This document shows positions 9,169 through 16,261 of a DNA stretch of 30,421 nt, piece by piece. This DNA is from an uncultured Prevotellaceae bacterium (GTDB lineage Bacteria > Bacteroidota > Bacteroidia > Bacteroidales > Bacteroidaceae). Where the stretch lies: the NCBI GenBank assembly GCA_900557555.1, contig USTH01000016.1, forward strand, positions 1-30,421, in the 5' to 3' direction. Position 1 is the stretch's first letter, and the number at the start of each line of letters is the position of its first letter. The notes beneath the pieces were generated by a model. That model did no database searches. It was given only the letters and a program-made list of their open reading frames with translations, and was not told the DNA's origin. The position numbers were made by a program, and so were the translations under genes.

Positions 9169-9169
9169 C

Positions 9170-9197
9170 GGTTCACCCTATATATATCGGGTGAGCC
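9170..9197 (+). terminator. Hairpin after the glycosidase gene
   Basis: GGTTCACCC (9170-9178) pairs with GGGTGAGCC (9189-9197), with one G-U pair and a 10-base AT loop. No T-tract follows, so termination is uncertain. A second small hairpin, ACGAAT...ATTCGT, lies at about 9201-9220. Confidence 0.45.
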
Positions 9198-9240
9198 AAA
9201 GACGAATGGTAACAATTCGTGAACGTATATACAAAAAGAA

Positions 9241-9307
9241 AAGAGCTAAATATTTGATTTGTAAATACTTAACTCTTTTTCTTTGTGCCCAGAGCCGGGG
9301 TCGAACC
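9241..9307 (-). repeat. Displaced 3' end of tRNA-Leu plus terminator (distal att site)
   Basis: 9286-9307 reproduces the last 22 bases of the tRNA-Leu at 14739-14820 (minus strand). The adjoining hairpin, arms 9241-9255 and 9263-9277, repeats that tRNA's terminator. This is the distal direct repeat left by site-specific integration. It carries the C that pairs properly with tRNA position 1, whereas the intact tRNA has a G-U there. So this copy is probably the original chromosomal 3' end. Downstream to 9459 I see only AT-rich sequence. Confidence 0.85.
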
Positions 9308-9459
9308 GCATAAAACAAAGGAAAGAAAAAGTAATAAAGTAATTGATATACAATGATTTACAATGTCTCACTTTTTTTTCTGGTTTTTGACAAAATACCT
9401 AGTTTTTGCCTTGTTTTGTTAGAATTAATACCTTTTTAACACCCCAGAATTAAAACTTT

Positions 9460-9666
9460 TTGTACCTTTTCAGACGAAAAGAAAACGTCAGTTGGCATAT
9501 GAGCCGCCATTCCTTCGCTGTTAACATCCTCAACAATGGTGCCAATATCAAGACCGTTGCCAGCCTTCTTGGCCATAGCGGTTTGAAGCACACCGAGAAA
9601 TACACCCGTGACGTTGACAAGTTGAAAGAGAATGCCATTAACAGCCTGCCAGCACTCAACCTATAG
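9460..9666 (+). pseudogene. C-terminal fragment of a tyrosine recombinase/integrase
   Basis: The frame encodes the end of a tyrosine recombinase: HMSRHSF (box II His-x-x-Arg), then SLLGHSGLKHTEKY with the GH motif and the catalytic Tyr, then a short tail ending PALNL. Only about 55 recognisable residues remain, from about 9496, of a protein normally near 400. There is no ATG; the only start in frame is a TTG at 9460. The N-terminal DNA-binding and first catalytic parts are missing. It sits just inside the distal att repeat, as expected for the island's own integrase, and is now surely inactive. Confidence 0.85.
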
Positions 9667-9682
9667 CATTGATTTATTTGCA

Positions 9683-9715
9683 GGCGAAAAGAGAATGATA
9701 TTTTTTCATTTCGCC
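9683..9715 (+). terminator. Inverted repeat after the integrase fragment
   Basis: GGCGAAA (9683-9689) pairs with TTTCGCC (9709-9715), with additional inner pairing AATGA/TCATT and a T6 run in the loop region. A further CTGGCGAAAG at about 9731 repeats part of an arm. It may be the old integrase terminator. From there to the promoter at 9892 I see no gene. Confidence 0.4.
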
Positions 9716-9891
9716 AGCAAACATCATTGTTCTGGCGAAAGATAAATAAGTTTAGTCCACATTGCGCATATATAGCAAGAATGCGGACTAAATGCGAATA
9801 ATATAGCCATGGAATTGTGTAATCAGCAATAAAAGAGACATGCTATTTCGAAAAAAATCAATAGAATGCACGCGATGTCATGAATAATTAG

Positions 9892-9899
9892 TATATTTG
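9892..9899 (+). promoter_or_regulatory. -7 box for the island gene cluster
   Basis: TATATTTG fits TAnnTTTG and lies 41 bases before the lipoprotein ATG. No clear TTTG is seen at -33. It could drive the whole set of six tightly spaced genes to 14293. Confidence 0.55.
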
Positions 9900-9939
9900 C
9901 ATCTAAATTTTAAAGTTTACCAGAATTATCATATAAACA

Positions 9940-10569
9940 ATGATGGTTATGAAGAAAATCTTTTATTTGGCACTTGTTGCCATTGTTATTGTTGCCTGTA
10001 AGCAGTCGCAAGAACAAAAGGCAGAATATCTCATCAAGGAAAGCTTGAAAAAGTCGCTCTACAAACCTGAAACATACAAACCGGTTGAAACAAAAGTTGA
10101 TAGTGCTTTTGCGCCATATGACGACCCTACTTTTTTTGAGGAACTGGCAGAGTTGGGTGAGATGAATTCTGAATATGAGGAACTGGAGTCAAAAGCTAAA
10201 CACGCAAAGTCATCTATGGCGATTTGGAGTGGTCCATATATGTCGGCCTATGGCAGAAATGAATATCAAGAAGCAAAGTCAGACTACGAAGAAGCCAATG
10301 CTAAATTAGAAAAGCTGAAGACGAAAGGCAGGAAGCAATTTAAAAAAATTGCGAACATGCTACAAGTAAGTAATAAATTTATTGGCTACAAGGCTGTGCA
10401 TAACTATCGTGCAGACAATAATGCTGGTAATACCTTGATTGGCAATACCATTTTCTTCATTGACAAGAACTTTGAGGAGATTACGTATTCAATGGAGGTT
10501 GATGAATACAATCAAGTACAGGAGGCAATTAGCAGTTTCAAGGAGCAAATAGAGGAAGAGGGCGAATAG
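9940..10569 (+). CDS. Hypothetical lipoprotein of the tRNA-Leu island
   Basis: The 209-residue product has a lipoprotein signal (MMVMKKIFYLALVAIVIVAC) with the lipid-modified Cys at 20, or 17 if it starts at the ATG at 9949. The mature part is highly charged, rich in Glu and Lys, and likely helical around residues 60-135 (ELESKAKHAKSS..., YEEANAKLEKLKTKG), suggesting a coiled-coil stalk. The C-terminal part reads as a mixed alpha-beta domain (GYKAVHNYRADN...TLIGNTIFFIDKN). I do not recognise the family. It is the first gene after the island promoter, and its stop lies only 2 bases from the HNH gene start, indicating cotranscription. Confidence 0.85.
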   Translation: MMVMKKIFYLALVAIVIVACKQSQEQKAEYLIKESLKKSLYKPETYKPVETKVDSAFAPYDDPTFFEELAELGEMNSEYEELESKAKHAKSSMAIWSGPYMSAYGRNEYQEAKSDYEEANAKLEKLKTKGRKQFKKIANMLQVSNKFIGYKAVHNYRADNNAGNTLIGNTIFFIDKNFEEITYSMEVDEYNQVQEAISSFKEQIEEEGE

Positions 10570-10571
10570 TT

Positions 10572-11567
10572 ATGGTGAGCGTTGAAGAAAACAATGAGAC
10601 CAAAGACTGCATCTACAAGGACGAGCACTATTCGGTACGTGACAATGGGGCTGTAATGCGGCATCCACGCAAAGGTAAGCGGCTTCGGAAAGATGACAAT
10701 GTTTGGACTTTTGGAAAACCAAACGAGAAAACAGGGTATATGGAAATTGCAGGGCAAAGGGTTCACAGAATTGTGGCTTTTGCATTTCTTGGAGATCCAC
10801 CGACTGAGCAGCATGTTGTTGATCACATCGATACTAATCGACGCAACAACCGGCCAGAGAACTTGCGATGGCTAACACGATTAGAAAACGCTTTGAACAA
10901 CCCAATTACTCGTGCAAGAATAGAAAATCTTTGTGGTAGTATAGAAGTGTTTCTTGCCGATCCGTCTGTCTTGCGAGGACATGAAAATATTGATCCGAAT
11001 TTCAATTGGATGCGGACAGTTTCACCAGAAGAAGCCCGTGCGTCATTAGAGCGATTGACAAACTGGGCAAAAGAGCATCCGATGCCACAAGGAGGTAGCC
11101 TTGGCGAGTGGGTCTTTCAAGAGCAAAAACAAAGTAGCAGACCTTATATCCCTTTACATTATCAACAACCAGAGCCAGTAGAACCAGAACCTGCGGACGC
11201 GCGTCCCATTGAGACCAAATCGCTAACGCCTAATGCTATACAATTAGATTGGAAACACCCAGTAGAATTCCCATGCTGTCCCCTGCAGGTTACAGGAAAA
11301 CCGCTTGAAACATATCATGCTAATTTGAAAGAGGGGAAAATCTTTAGCAAGAATAGTTTTGGAGAATCAACAATTCTAAAATATTGTTTGACAAGTTCCG
11401 AAACCCTATGGGTTATGTGCAATATCAGCATTGGCTGGAAAACTCACGCTATAACAAAAATAACATATAAAGGTGGATTATTCTATCATGAAAATATGGG
11501 AGTCTTCGATATCGGAGATGAGCCCGAAGAATTATTTGATGATATACTTCGACGAAATAATAAATAA
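10572..11567 (+). CDS. HNH endonuclease with NUMOD4-like N-terminus
   Basis: The 331-residue protein begins with a NUMOD4-like strand-rich segment (YSVRDNGAVMRH..., 20-60), then VHRIVAFAFLG at 64-74. An HNH_3-type nuclease motif follows: DHID with H85, then N92/N93 and PENLRW at 95-100. A helical linker (110-190), a Pro/Glu-rich stretch (PEPVEPEPADARP) and an unrecognised C-terminal domain of about 100 residues follow. HNH proteins of this layout nick or cut DNA and are common in phage and homing elements. The long unknown C-terminus suggests a target-recognition or regulatory role here. It starts 2 bases after the lipoprotein stop and ends 14 bases before the XRE gene, so is part of one transcript. 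Actual DNA cleavage is inferred. Confidence 0.85.
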   Translation: MVSVEENNETKDCIYKDEHYSVRDNGAVMRHPRKGKRLRKDDNVWTFGKPNEKTGYMEIAGQRVHRIVAFAFLGDPPTEQHVVDHIDTNRRNNRPENLRWLTRLENALNNPITRARIENLCGSIEVFLADPSVLRGHENIDPNFNWMRTVSPEEARASLERLTNWAKEHPMPQGGSLGEWVFQEQKQSSRPYIPLHYQQPEPVEPEPADARPIETKSLTPNAIQLDWKHPVEFPCCPLQVTGKPLETYHANLKEGKIFSKNSFGESTILKYCLTSSETLWVMCNISIGWKTHAITKITYKGGLFYHENMGVFDIGDEPEELFDDILRRNNK

Positions 11568-11581
11568 AACTCAATAACACG

Positions 11582-11818
11582 ATGGCGAAAAACTTAAATA
11601 GAATAAAGGGTGTATTGGCTGACAGGCAAAAGACCAATAAGTGGCTGGCTGAACAGCTGGGTAAAGACCCCGCAACGGTCAGCAAGTGGTGCACTAATAG
11701 TTGTCAACCCTCCCTCGAAACTCTTATGCAGATAGCCAAACTCCTTGATGTGCAAACAGATGATTTACTACGGTTAGAAGAATTTCCAAAGACTGTGAAT
11801 CTGAAAGTGCAGAGTTAA
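11582..11818 (+). CDS. Small XRE-family helix-turn-helix regulator
   Basis: The 78-residue protein is almost entirely one Cro/C1-type HTH domain: NRIKGVLADRQKTNKWLAEQ forms helices 1-2, then LGKDPATVSKWCTN is the recognition turn and helix. PSLETLMQIAKLLDVQTDDLL completes the five-helix fold. Small free-standing XRE proteins beside nucleases often act as controller proteins that set nuclease timing in restriction systems or phage-like modules; that role is inference here. It lies 14 bases after the HNH gene and 21 before the PD-(D/E)XK gene. Confidence 0.92.
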   Translation: MAKNLNRIKGVLADRQKTNKWLAEQLGKDPATVSKWCTNSCQPSLETLMQIAKLLDVQTDDLLRLEEFPKTVNLKVQS

Positions 11819-11839
11819 ACAAGAATAAAACCAATTATC

Positions 11840-12388
11840 ATGGCAAGCAGAAAGAAGCATAGCATAGAAGAACGTGTAGAGGACTGGTGCAAACAGCAGT
11901 TCAAAGGACAAAAGTACTACACTAAGACCGAAAGCATCAATCCTGAGATTGAGGATGCAATTCGCAAGGCTCCAAGCAAAAAGGGTGGATCAGGATCGAA
12001 CTTTCCTGATATTAAATGCTTTATACAAACTGCTTCGATGCGTCGCATTCCTGTAATGATAGAGGTAAAGGGAACGAAGGGTGACTTTATCAAGTTGGAT
12101 ACCAATAGTAATATTGACAACAAGAAGAAGGACAATGAACCCAATTACACCAACATTGCCAAGTATGCTGTGAATGGTGCGATACACTATGCTCATGCAA
12201 TTTTAAACTTCACCGAGAGTTATAAGGAAGTGGTAGCTGTTGGTGTAAATGGCTTCGAAGATACTTGTGGATTGACAACTGAAATAGGGGTTTACTATGT
12301 ATCTAAAGACAATTTGTTTGTACCTAAACGCGTAGGTGACTTCTTAGACTTGTCGTTTCTTCTCAATGAAAAAATATATATAATGTAA
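11840..12388 (+). CDS. PD-(D/E)XK nuclease, type IIG N-terminal-domain-like
   Basis: The 182-residue protein carries a PD-(D/E)XK nuclease core: P56-D57 in NFPDIKC, then E75-V-K77 in VMIEVKG, with Glu/Lys-rich helices before and after (ERVEDWCKQQF, 11-21). From memory, the segment from SIEERVEDW to LDLSFLL resembles the N-terminal cleavage domain of large type IIG restriction-methylation enzymes of Bacteroidetes and Campylobacterota. There the fold continues into a methyltransferase, but here the protein stops after LSFLLNEKIYIM. No methyltransferase is present in the window. It may therefore be a solo nuclease or a truncated remnant kept under selection; the intact frame and motifs favour a working nuclease domain. 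It follows the XRE gene by 21 bases. Confidence 0.8.
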   Translation: MASRKKHSIEERVEDWCKQQFKGQKYYTKTESINPEIEDAIRKAPSKKGGSGSNFPDIKCFIQTASMRRIPVMIEVKGTKGDFIKLDTNSNIDNKKKDNEPNYTNIAKYAVNGAIHYAHAILNFTESYKEVVAVGVNGFEDTCGLTTEIGVYYVSKDNLFVPKRVGDFLDLSFLLNEKIYIM

Positions 12389-12411
12389 GATTAGGAGATA
12401 CAAAAGGGTCG

Positions 12412-12699
12412 ATGGCGGAATACCGTAACATGTTTGATCAGGCCTCCTTACTTTTACTTTATGATTTTATGAGGCCGAATCGGGTTTCTACTTATGCTAT
12501 AATTGATCATAGCGAGATGAGCAAACAGGAACTGACGCAGATAGGATATCCTAATCCACAAAGGAAATGCTATATGACATTTCAGATATGTCCCATTGAA
12601 ATGGATTTAACTCTTATCAAGAATCAACGTCTAATAGAAAAGTTGATAGAAACGAACCCACCAAAAGACAAAGAAACACCTGTTTTTATTGAACCATAA
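12412..12699 (+). CDS. Unrecognised 95-residue protein of the island
   Basis: I do not recognise this family. The protein has no signal peptide or long membrane segment; an N-terminal helix (MFDQASLLLLYDFM) is hydrophobic. A middle stretch (STYAIIDHSEMSKQE...QRKCYMTFQIC) is mixed, and the end is acidic and Pro-rich. It starts 23 bases after the nuclease stop, with AGGAGA at 12393-12398 as a possible ribosome site. Its end lies 10 bases before the ATG of the AlbA_2 gene. The frame differs from the nuclease gene, so it is not simply that gene's lost C-terminus by read-through. Confidence 0.6.
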   Translation: MAEYRNMFDQASLLLLYDFMRPNRVSTYAIIDHSEMSKQELTQIGYPNPQRKCYMTFQICPIEMDLTLIKNQRLIEKLIETNPPKDKETPVFIEP

Positions 12700-12709
12700 A
12701 GAGTGCAGA

Positions 12710-14293
12710 ATGACCATACAAGAAATAACAACCCGTAAAGAAGATCAAACATTTGACTGCAAAAGCATTCAAATAGACCCGAAGGCTTTGGCTGTGCCTA
12801 TTGTAGCATTTGCCAATGCTGATGGTGGCGTAATAGCCATTGGAGTTTCGGATAAGACTCGGAAAATTGAGGGGGTTGACCAGCATACGGAGAAGTTGAA
12901 CGAATTGCTGCGTGTGCCATTTGATTTCTGCAATCCCTCAGTTCCAGTGACTTGCTCATACCTGCCTTGCACGGATAAGGATGGGAATGAGAACCGTATT
13001 TTGTTGATGGAGATTCCTGCCAGCTCGAGCCTGCATACCAACCAGGCTGATGAAGCCTTTATGCGTGTGGGCGATAAGAGCCGGAAACTGACCTTCGATG
13101 AGCGGGTGCAACTGATGTACGACAAAGGGGAGCGCTATTACGAAGATACAGCAGTGTATGACGCAACCATCGATGACATTGACATGGATGCTGTGGCCGA
13201 CTATGCCAAATTGGTCGGCTATGGGAAAAGTCCCCTGCAATACTTGCGAGAGAACAATGGTTTTGTGAGGACCAACAAGAAGGCTGTGATTAAGCGAGAG
13301 CAGAGCGATGCTCGCATCAGCTCTGCCGAGCGTGAGCAGGCTCGACCGGAGGTCAATGGTGAAGAGGAGGTGAGCACCGCTTGCATTCTTCTCTTTGGCA
13401 AGTATCCCCAGAAGTTCTTTCCTCGGGCCCGCACTCGTTTCATTAGATACGAGGGCGTTGATGAAAAGGTGGGTGCTGAGATGAACGTCATCAAGGATGT
13501 TACATTTGAGGGAACTATCTTGAACCAAGTCAAGAAGACGATTGAGTTTATCGAGACGCAGGTTAGGGAGCATACATTCCTGGGGCAACATGCCCAGTTC
13601 GTGACAAAGCGTGACTATCCTGAGTTCGTCATCCAAGAGATGACGGTCAACGCTTGCTGCCACCGAGCCTACAATATCAAAGGCACGGAGATACAAATTA
13701 AGATGTTTGATGACCGGTTGGTATTTGAGTCTCCGGGCAAACTCCCCGGACAAGTGAAGCCCACTAATATCCGACATACCCACTTCTCCCGTAATCCTAA
13801 AATAGCAGCTTTCCTCAAAGCATATCACTTTGTGAAGGAGTTCGGCGAGGGCTTTGACCGTATCTGTCGTGAACAAGAGGCCAATGGTGCGAATGTTCCA
13901 TCTTTCAGAACTGACGAGTTTATCCTGAAGATTACAGTGCCCAAGGTAGCAGAAAACGTACAGAAGCAAACAGGAAACGTAACAGAAAACGGCAGAAAAG
14001 TAGCAGAAAACCACAATAGGGTAGCAGAAAAGGTAGCAGAAAATCATAGCAAGGTCATAGAAAAGTTGAGAGAAAAGGCAGCTGAATTAGGAGAGACTTT
14101 AACAGCTAATCGAATCAAGATACTAGAACTGATGATTGAAGACCCGTATATATCAAGAGCTGACTTGGCAAATAACGTCGGAATTAGCGAAACTTCGATT
14201 TATCGCAATATCGAAGCCATGCGTGGTAAGTATCTCCGTCGTGTCGGTCCCGACAAAGGTGGCTTTTGGGAAATAATACTTGAAAGATTGTAG
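12710..14293 (+). CDS. AlbA_2 (Schlafen-type) ATP-binding regulator with winged helix
   Basis: The 527-residue protein opens with an AlbA_2/Schlafen-like putative nucleic-acid-binding domain: KEDQTFDCKS, then VAFANADGGVIAIGVSD at 32-48. A HATPase_c_4/RecG-related ATP-binding domain follows (about 250-415, with EMTVNACCHRAY and FGEGFDRIC). A low-complexity linker of VAEN/VAEK-like repeats comes next (about 415-455). A C-terminal winged helix ends the protein (SRADLANNVGISETSIYRNI). Such proteins are annotated as transcriptional regulators or ATP-binding proteins and recur in defence islands. I chose the ATG at 12710; a TTG at 12689 would overlap the preceding gene by 11 bases. It is the last intact island gene before the tRNA. 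Its role with the nucleases is inferred. Confidence 0.88.
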   Translation: MTIQEITTRKEDQTFDCKSIQIDPKALAVPIVAFANADGGVIAIGVSDKTRKIEGVDQHTEKLNELLRVPFDFCNPSVPVTCSYLPCTDKDGNENRILLMEIPASSSLHTNQADEAFMRVGDKSRKLTFDERVQLMYDKGERYYEDTAVYDATIDDIDMDAVADYAKLVGYGKSPLQYLRENNGFVRTNKKAVIKREQSDARISSAEREQARPEVNGEEEVSTACILLFGKYPQKFFPRARTRFIRYEGVDEKVGAEMNVIKDVTFEGTILNQVKKTIEFIETQVREHTFLGQHAQFVTKRDYPEFVIQEMTVNACCHRAYNIKGTEIQIKMFDDRLVFESPGKLPGQVKPTNIRHTHFSRNPKIAAFLKAYHFVKEFGEGFDRICREQEANGANVPSFRTDEFILKITVPKVAENVQKQTGNVTENGRKVAENHNRVAEKVAENHSKVIEKLREKAAELGETLTANRIKILELMIEDPYISRADLANNVGISETSIYRNIEAMRGKYLRRVGPDKGGFWEIILERL

Positions 14294-14299
14294 ATGGCA

Positions 14300-14668
14300 C
14301 TAAAAATGTTTTACCGGACAACAATAGTTTACAAAGGAATCTTTCTGCGGCGAAAGGAAAAGGTTGTTCTTGTAGATAGCCGATTGTCATTTCTCAGCAA
14401 TATATGAGTGGTTGGAAAGCTGGTCAAAGAAGAATGCTAACAAGCGATTATTGCTTGACCTGAGCGGAGTGATGGGCAGACAATCAAATATGGCTTTCAG
14501 TTGTTCAAAGGTAACGTCGCCACCTTTGAACATCCGCACCTCATTGACACAATCAACCAGGGAGTCAATTTGTTGGTCGTTTAATGAGTGCTCAAAAGTG
14601 CATTTCTCAACTTGAACATTTTCGGTGGCAGGTTCAGTTATCGATTCGGGGTTAGAGGAAACAGAGTT
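14300..14668 (-). pseudogene. Broken minus-strand gene with internal TGA next to tRNA-Leu
   Basis: Reading the minus strand from 14668 gives 93 open codons (NSVSSNPESITEPATE..., ...KAIFDCLPITPLRS..., ...LLAFFFDQLSNHSYIAEK). A TGA follows at 14387-14389 and then 28 more sense codons (QSAIYKNNLFLSPQKDS...) to a TAG at 14300-14302. The sequence has protein-like composition on both sides of the TGA, and a TGG (Trp) there would restore EKWQSAIY. No ATG exists upstream, and a TAA lies directly before the first codon, so the N-terminus is gone. It resembles a small protein of Bacteroides mobilizable elements, from memory. It converges on the AlbA_2 gene. The forward ORF at 14412-14615 is its shadow. 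Confidence 0.65.
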
Positions 14669-14694
14669 TTAGTGGATTGCCCCTTGTTTAAAGC

Positions 14695-14760
14695 AAAAAG
14701 TTAAGTACTTGTTTGTCAAATACTTAACTTTTTCTTTGTACCCAGAGCCGGGATCGAACC
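14695..14760 (-). repeat. Proximal att repeat: tRNA 3' end and its terminator
   Basis: AAAAAGTTAAGTA (14695-14707) pairs perfectly over 13 bp with TACTTAACTTTTT (14721-14733), forming a bidirectional terminator for the minus-strand tRNA. Together with 14741-14760 (the T-arm and acceptor end), this repeats the block at 9241-9307. The two copies differ at a few bases and a 2-base indel, as expected when the element brings its own version of the tRNA end. Confidence 0.85.
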
Positions 14761-14820
14761 GGCACGTCTTTCGACATTGGTGTTTGAGACCAACGCGTCT
14801 ACCAATTCCGCCATCTGGGC
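14739..14820 (-). tRNA. tRNA-Leu (anticodon CAA)
   Basis: On the minus strand the 82-base molecule opens GCCCAGATGGCGGAATTGG and closes with TCTGGGT plus discriminator A; CCA is not encoded. The acceptor stem is 7 bp with a terminal G-U. The anticodon loop CTCAAAC, flanked by TTGGT/ACCAA, gives CAA, decoding UUG. The variable arm TGTC-GAAA-GACG is the class II long arm of Leu. The T-arm CCGGTTCGATCCCGG is canonical. The gene serves as the integration site for the island. Confidence 0.95.
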
Positions 14821-14843
14821 AGGGAGTGGCGCAAAACGCTCGG

Positions 14844-14851
14844 CAAAGTTA
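14844..14851 (-). promoter_or_regulatory. -7 box of the tRNA-Leu promoter
   Basis: On the minus strand TAACTTTG fits TAnnTTTG, 23 bases before the tRNA 5' end. No clear -33 TTTG is visible. Confidence 0.55.
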
Positions 14852-15104
14852 TGATTTTATTTTGAGACAGTGAAATTTTTCGAAAGTTTTTTGTTGGGTG
14901 TTTCACAGGGACGGGTGTGGTGTTTCTGTATAGCGGTGAGAGGACGGTTAAGGCGGTGTGTTGAAAAGGGGTGGTGCGGTATTGGTACTTCTATGACCCA
15001 AAGTTATTGTGAAAAGTTTTTTTGGGTAGTAAAACATCTATGATATGAGGAAAAATGTCTAATTTAGCATCAGCAATTGATTCTATAAAAAACGGAGGCT
15101 ATTT
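14852..15104. other. Intergenic stretch before manC, no gene seen
   Basis: No ORF with coding character is visible on either strand. A weak -7-like TAATTTAG is at 15060-15067. A strong ribosome site GGAGG at 15094-15098 lies six bases before the manC ATG, which is unusual for this phylum. Confidence 0.6.
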
Positions 15105-16184
15105 ATGGACGATAGAAATTATTGTATCATTCTTGCTGGTGGTGTCGGTTCTAAGCTGTGGCCAATAAGTTGTTCGGAAAAGCCGAAACAGTTTTTGGAC
15201 CTGTTTAATCTGGGACGCACAATGCTCCAGATGACCTATGACAGATACTCTAAGGTAGTGCCAGCGGACAACATATATATAAGCACATATAGGGGCTATG
15301 TTGACACGGTTCGGGAACAGCTGCCAGAAATTGATCCAAAACATATTGTTGCCGAGCCATTGCAGATTAACACCGTACCCGCTACAGCTCTGACCATGAT
15401 AGACATTATGGGGCGTAATCCCAAGGCAAACGTGATTTCTGCCCCTGCTGACCATATAATATATGATATGGTTGCATTTGAGGAACAGATGAAGAAAGGA
15501 CTCGATTTTGTCGATGAAACGGGTAATTTCGTGGCCATAGGCATAAAGCCTACCCGTCCGGCAACCAGTTATGGATATCTTCAAGTGGGCGAAGAGTCTA
15601 AAGACGGTTTTATGTGCCTGAAGAGTTTTACGGAGAAGCCCAATTCTGATTTTGCACGTGTTTTTTGTGAGAGTGGAGAGTTTTATTGGAATACAGGAAT
15701 CTTTATCTGGAACGTGAACATGATGCTACATGCCATGGAGCAGGATTATCCCGAGTTCAACAAACTGGCATCGCTTGTCAATGGGTCTATTGTGGCAGAG
15801 GACGCCAGCCGTGTGCTGGGGGATCAGTATTCGCGTATACGCTTTCAATCGATAGACCTGCTTATTCTCGAACATAGCGAGAATGTTTATGTCGCTCCTT
15901 GCGACTTTGGATGGGCGGATGTCGGCACTTGGAAGAATTTCTATGACCTCCGCCAGAAAGACATTGACAGAAACGTGGTGGTTAACGCCAAGAATATTTT
16001 ATATGATTGCAAGGATAATCTGCTTTACACCTCGTCAGACAAGGTTGTAGCTTTACAAGGTCTGGAGGGTTATGTGGTTGTGGAAAACGACAAGGTGCTA
16101 ATGATCTGCAAAAAAGATGACCCTGCTCTTATAAGACGTATTATGAATGATGTCAAATTGAAATTCGGTGACGATGTCATGTAG
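15105..16184 (+). CDS. manC: Mannose-1-phosphate guanylyltransferase
   Basis: This enzyme makes GDP-mannose from mannose-1-phosphate and GTP. The 359-residue product matches the short GMP-only class, without the isomerase domain. The N-terminal nucleotide loop is AGGVGSKLWPIS (11-22), with Lys at 17 where the family nearly always has Arg. PKQFLDL is at 27-33, ADHIIYD at 115-121, FTEKP at 175-179, YWNTGIFIW at 194-202, and CDFGWADVGTW at about 267. The start is supported by GGAGG six bases upstream. manA follows 77 bases later in the same direction; together they make two of the three steps from fructose-6-phosphate to GDP-mannose, with the mutase not in this window. Confidence 0.93.
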   Translation: MDDRNYCIILAGGVGSKLWPISCSEKPKQFLDLFNLGRTMLQMTYDRYSKVVPADNIYISTYRGYVDTVREQLPEIDPKHIVAEPLQINTVPATALTMIDIMGRNPKANVISAPADHIIYDMVAFEEQMKKGLDFVDETGNFVAIGIKPTRPATSYGYLQVGEESKDGFMCLKSFTEKPNSDFARVFCESGEFYWNTGIFIWNVNMMLHAMEQDYPEFNKLASLVNGSIVAEDASRVLGDQYSRIRFQSIDLLILEHSENVYVAPCDFGWADVGTWKNFYDLRQKDIDRNVVVNAKNILYDCKDNLLYTSSDKVVALQGLEGYVVVENDKVLMICKKDDPALIRRIMNDVKLKFGDDVM

Positions 16185-16261
16185 GTTTGCATACTTGTGC
16201 GCCAACGCTATTGCCATACAGCTGCCGTTTGCGTTTCGGTGTGTCTAATTTGTACTGATTT

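Noticed and set aside
12689..12709. TTG start extending the AlbA_2 gene
   Set aside because: It overlaps the previous gene by 11 bases and adds unlikely residues; ATG 12710 fits the domain start.
12956..14047. 363-residue minus-strand ORF with repeated FCY residues
   Set aside because: Antisense to the AlbA_2 gene; its repeats are the complement of the VAEN/VAEK linker repeats.
14412..14615. 67-residue plus-strand ORF near the tRNA
   Set aside because: It is opposite the minus-strand pseudogene, which has far more protein-like composition.
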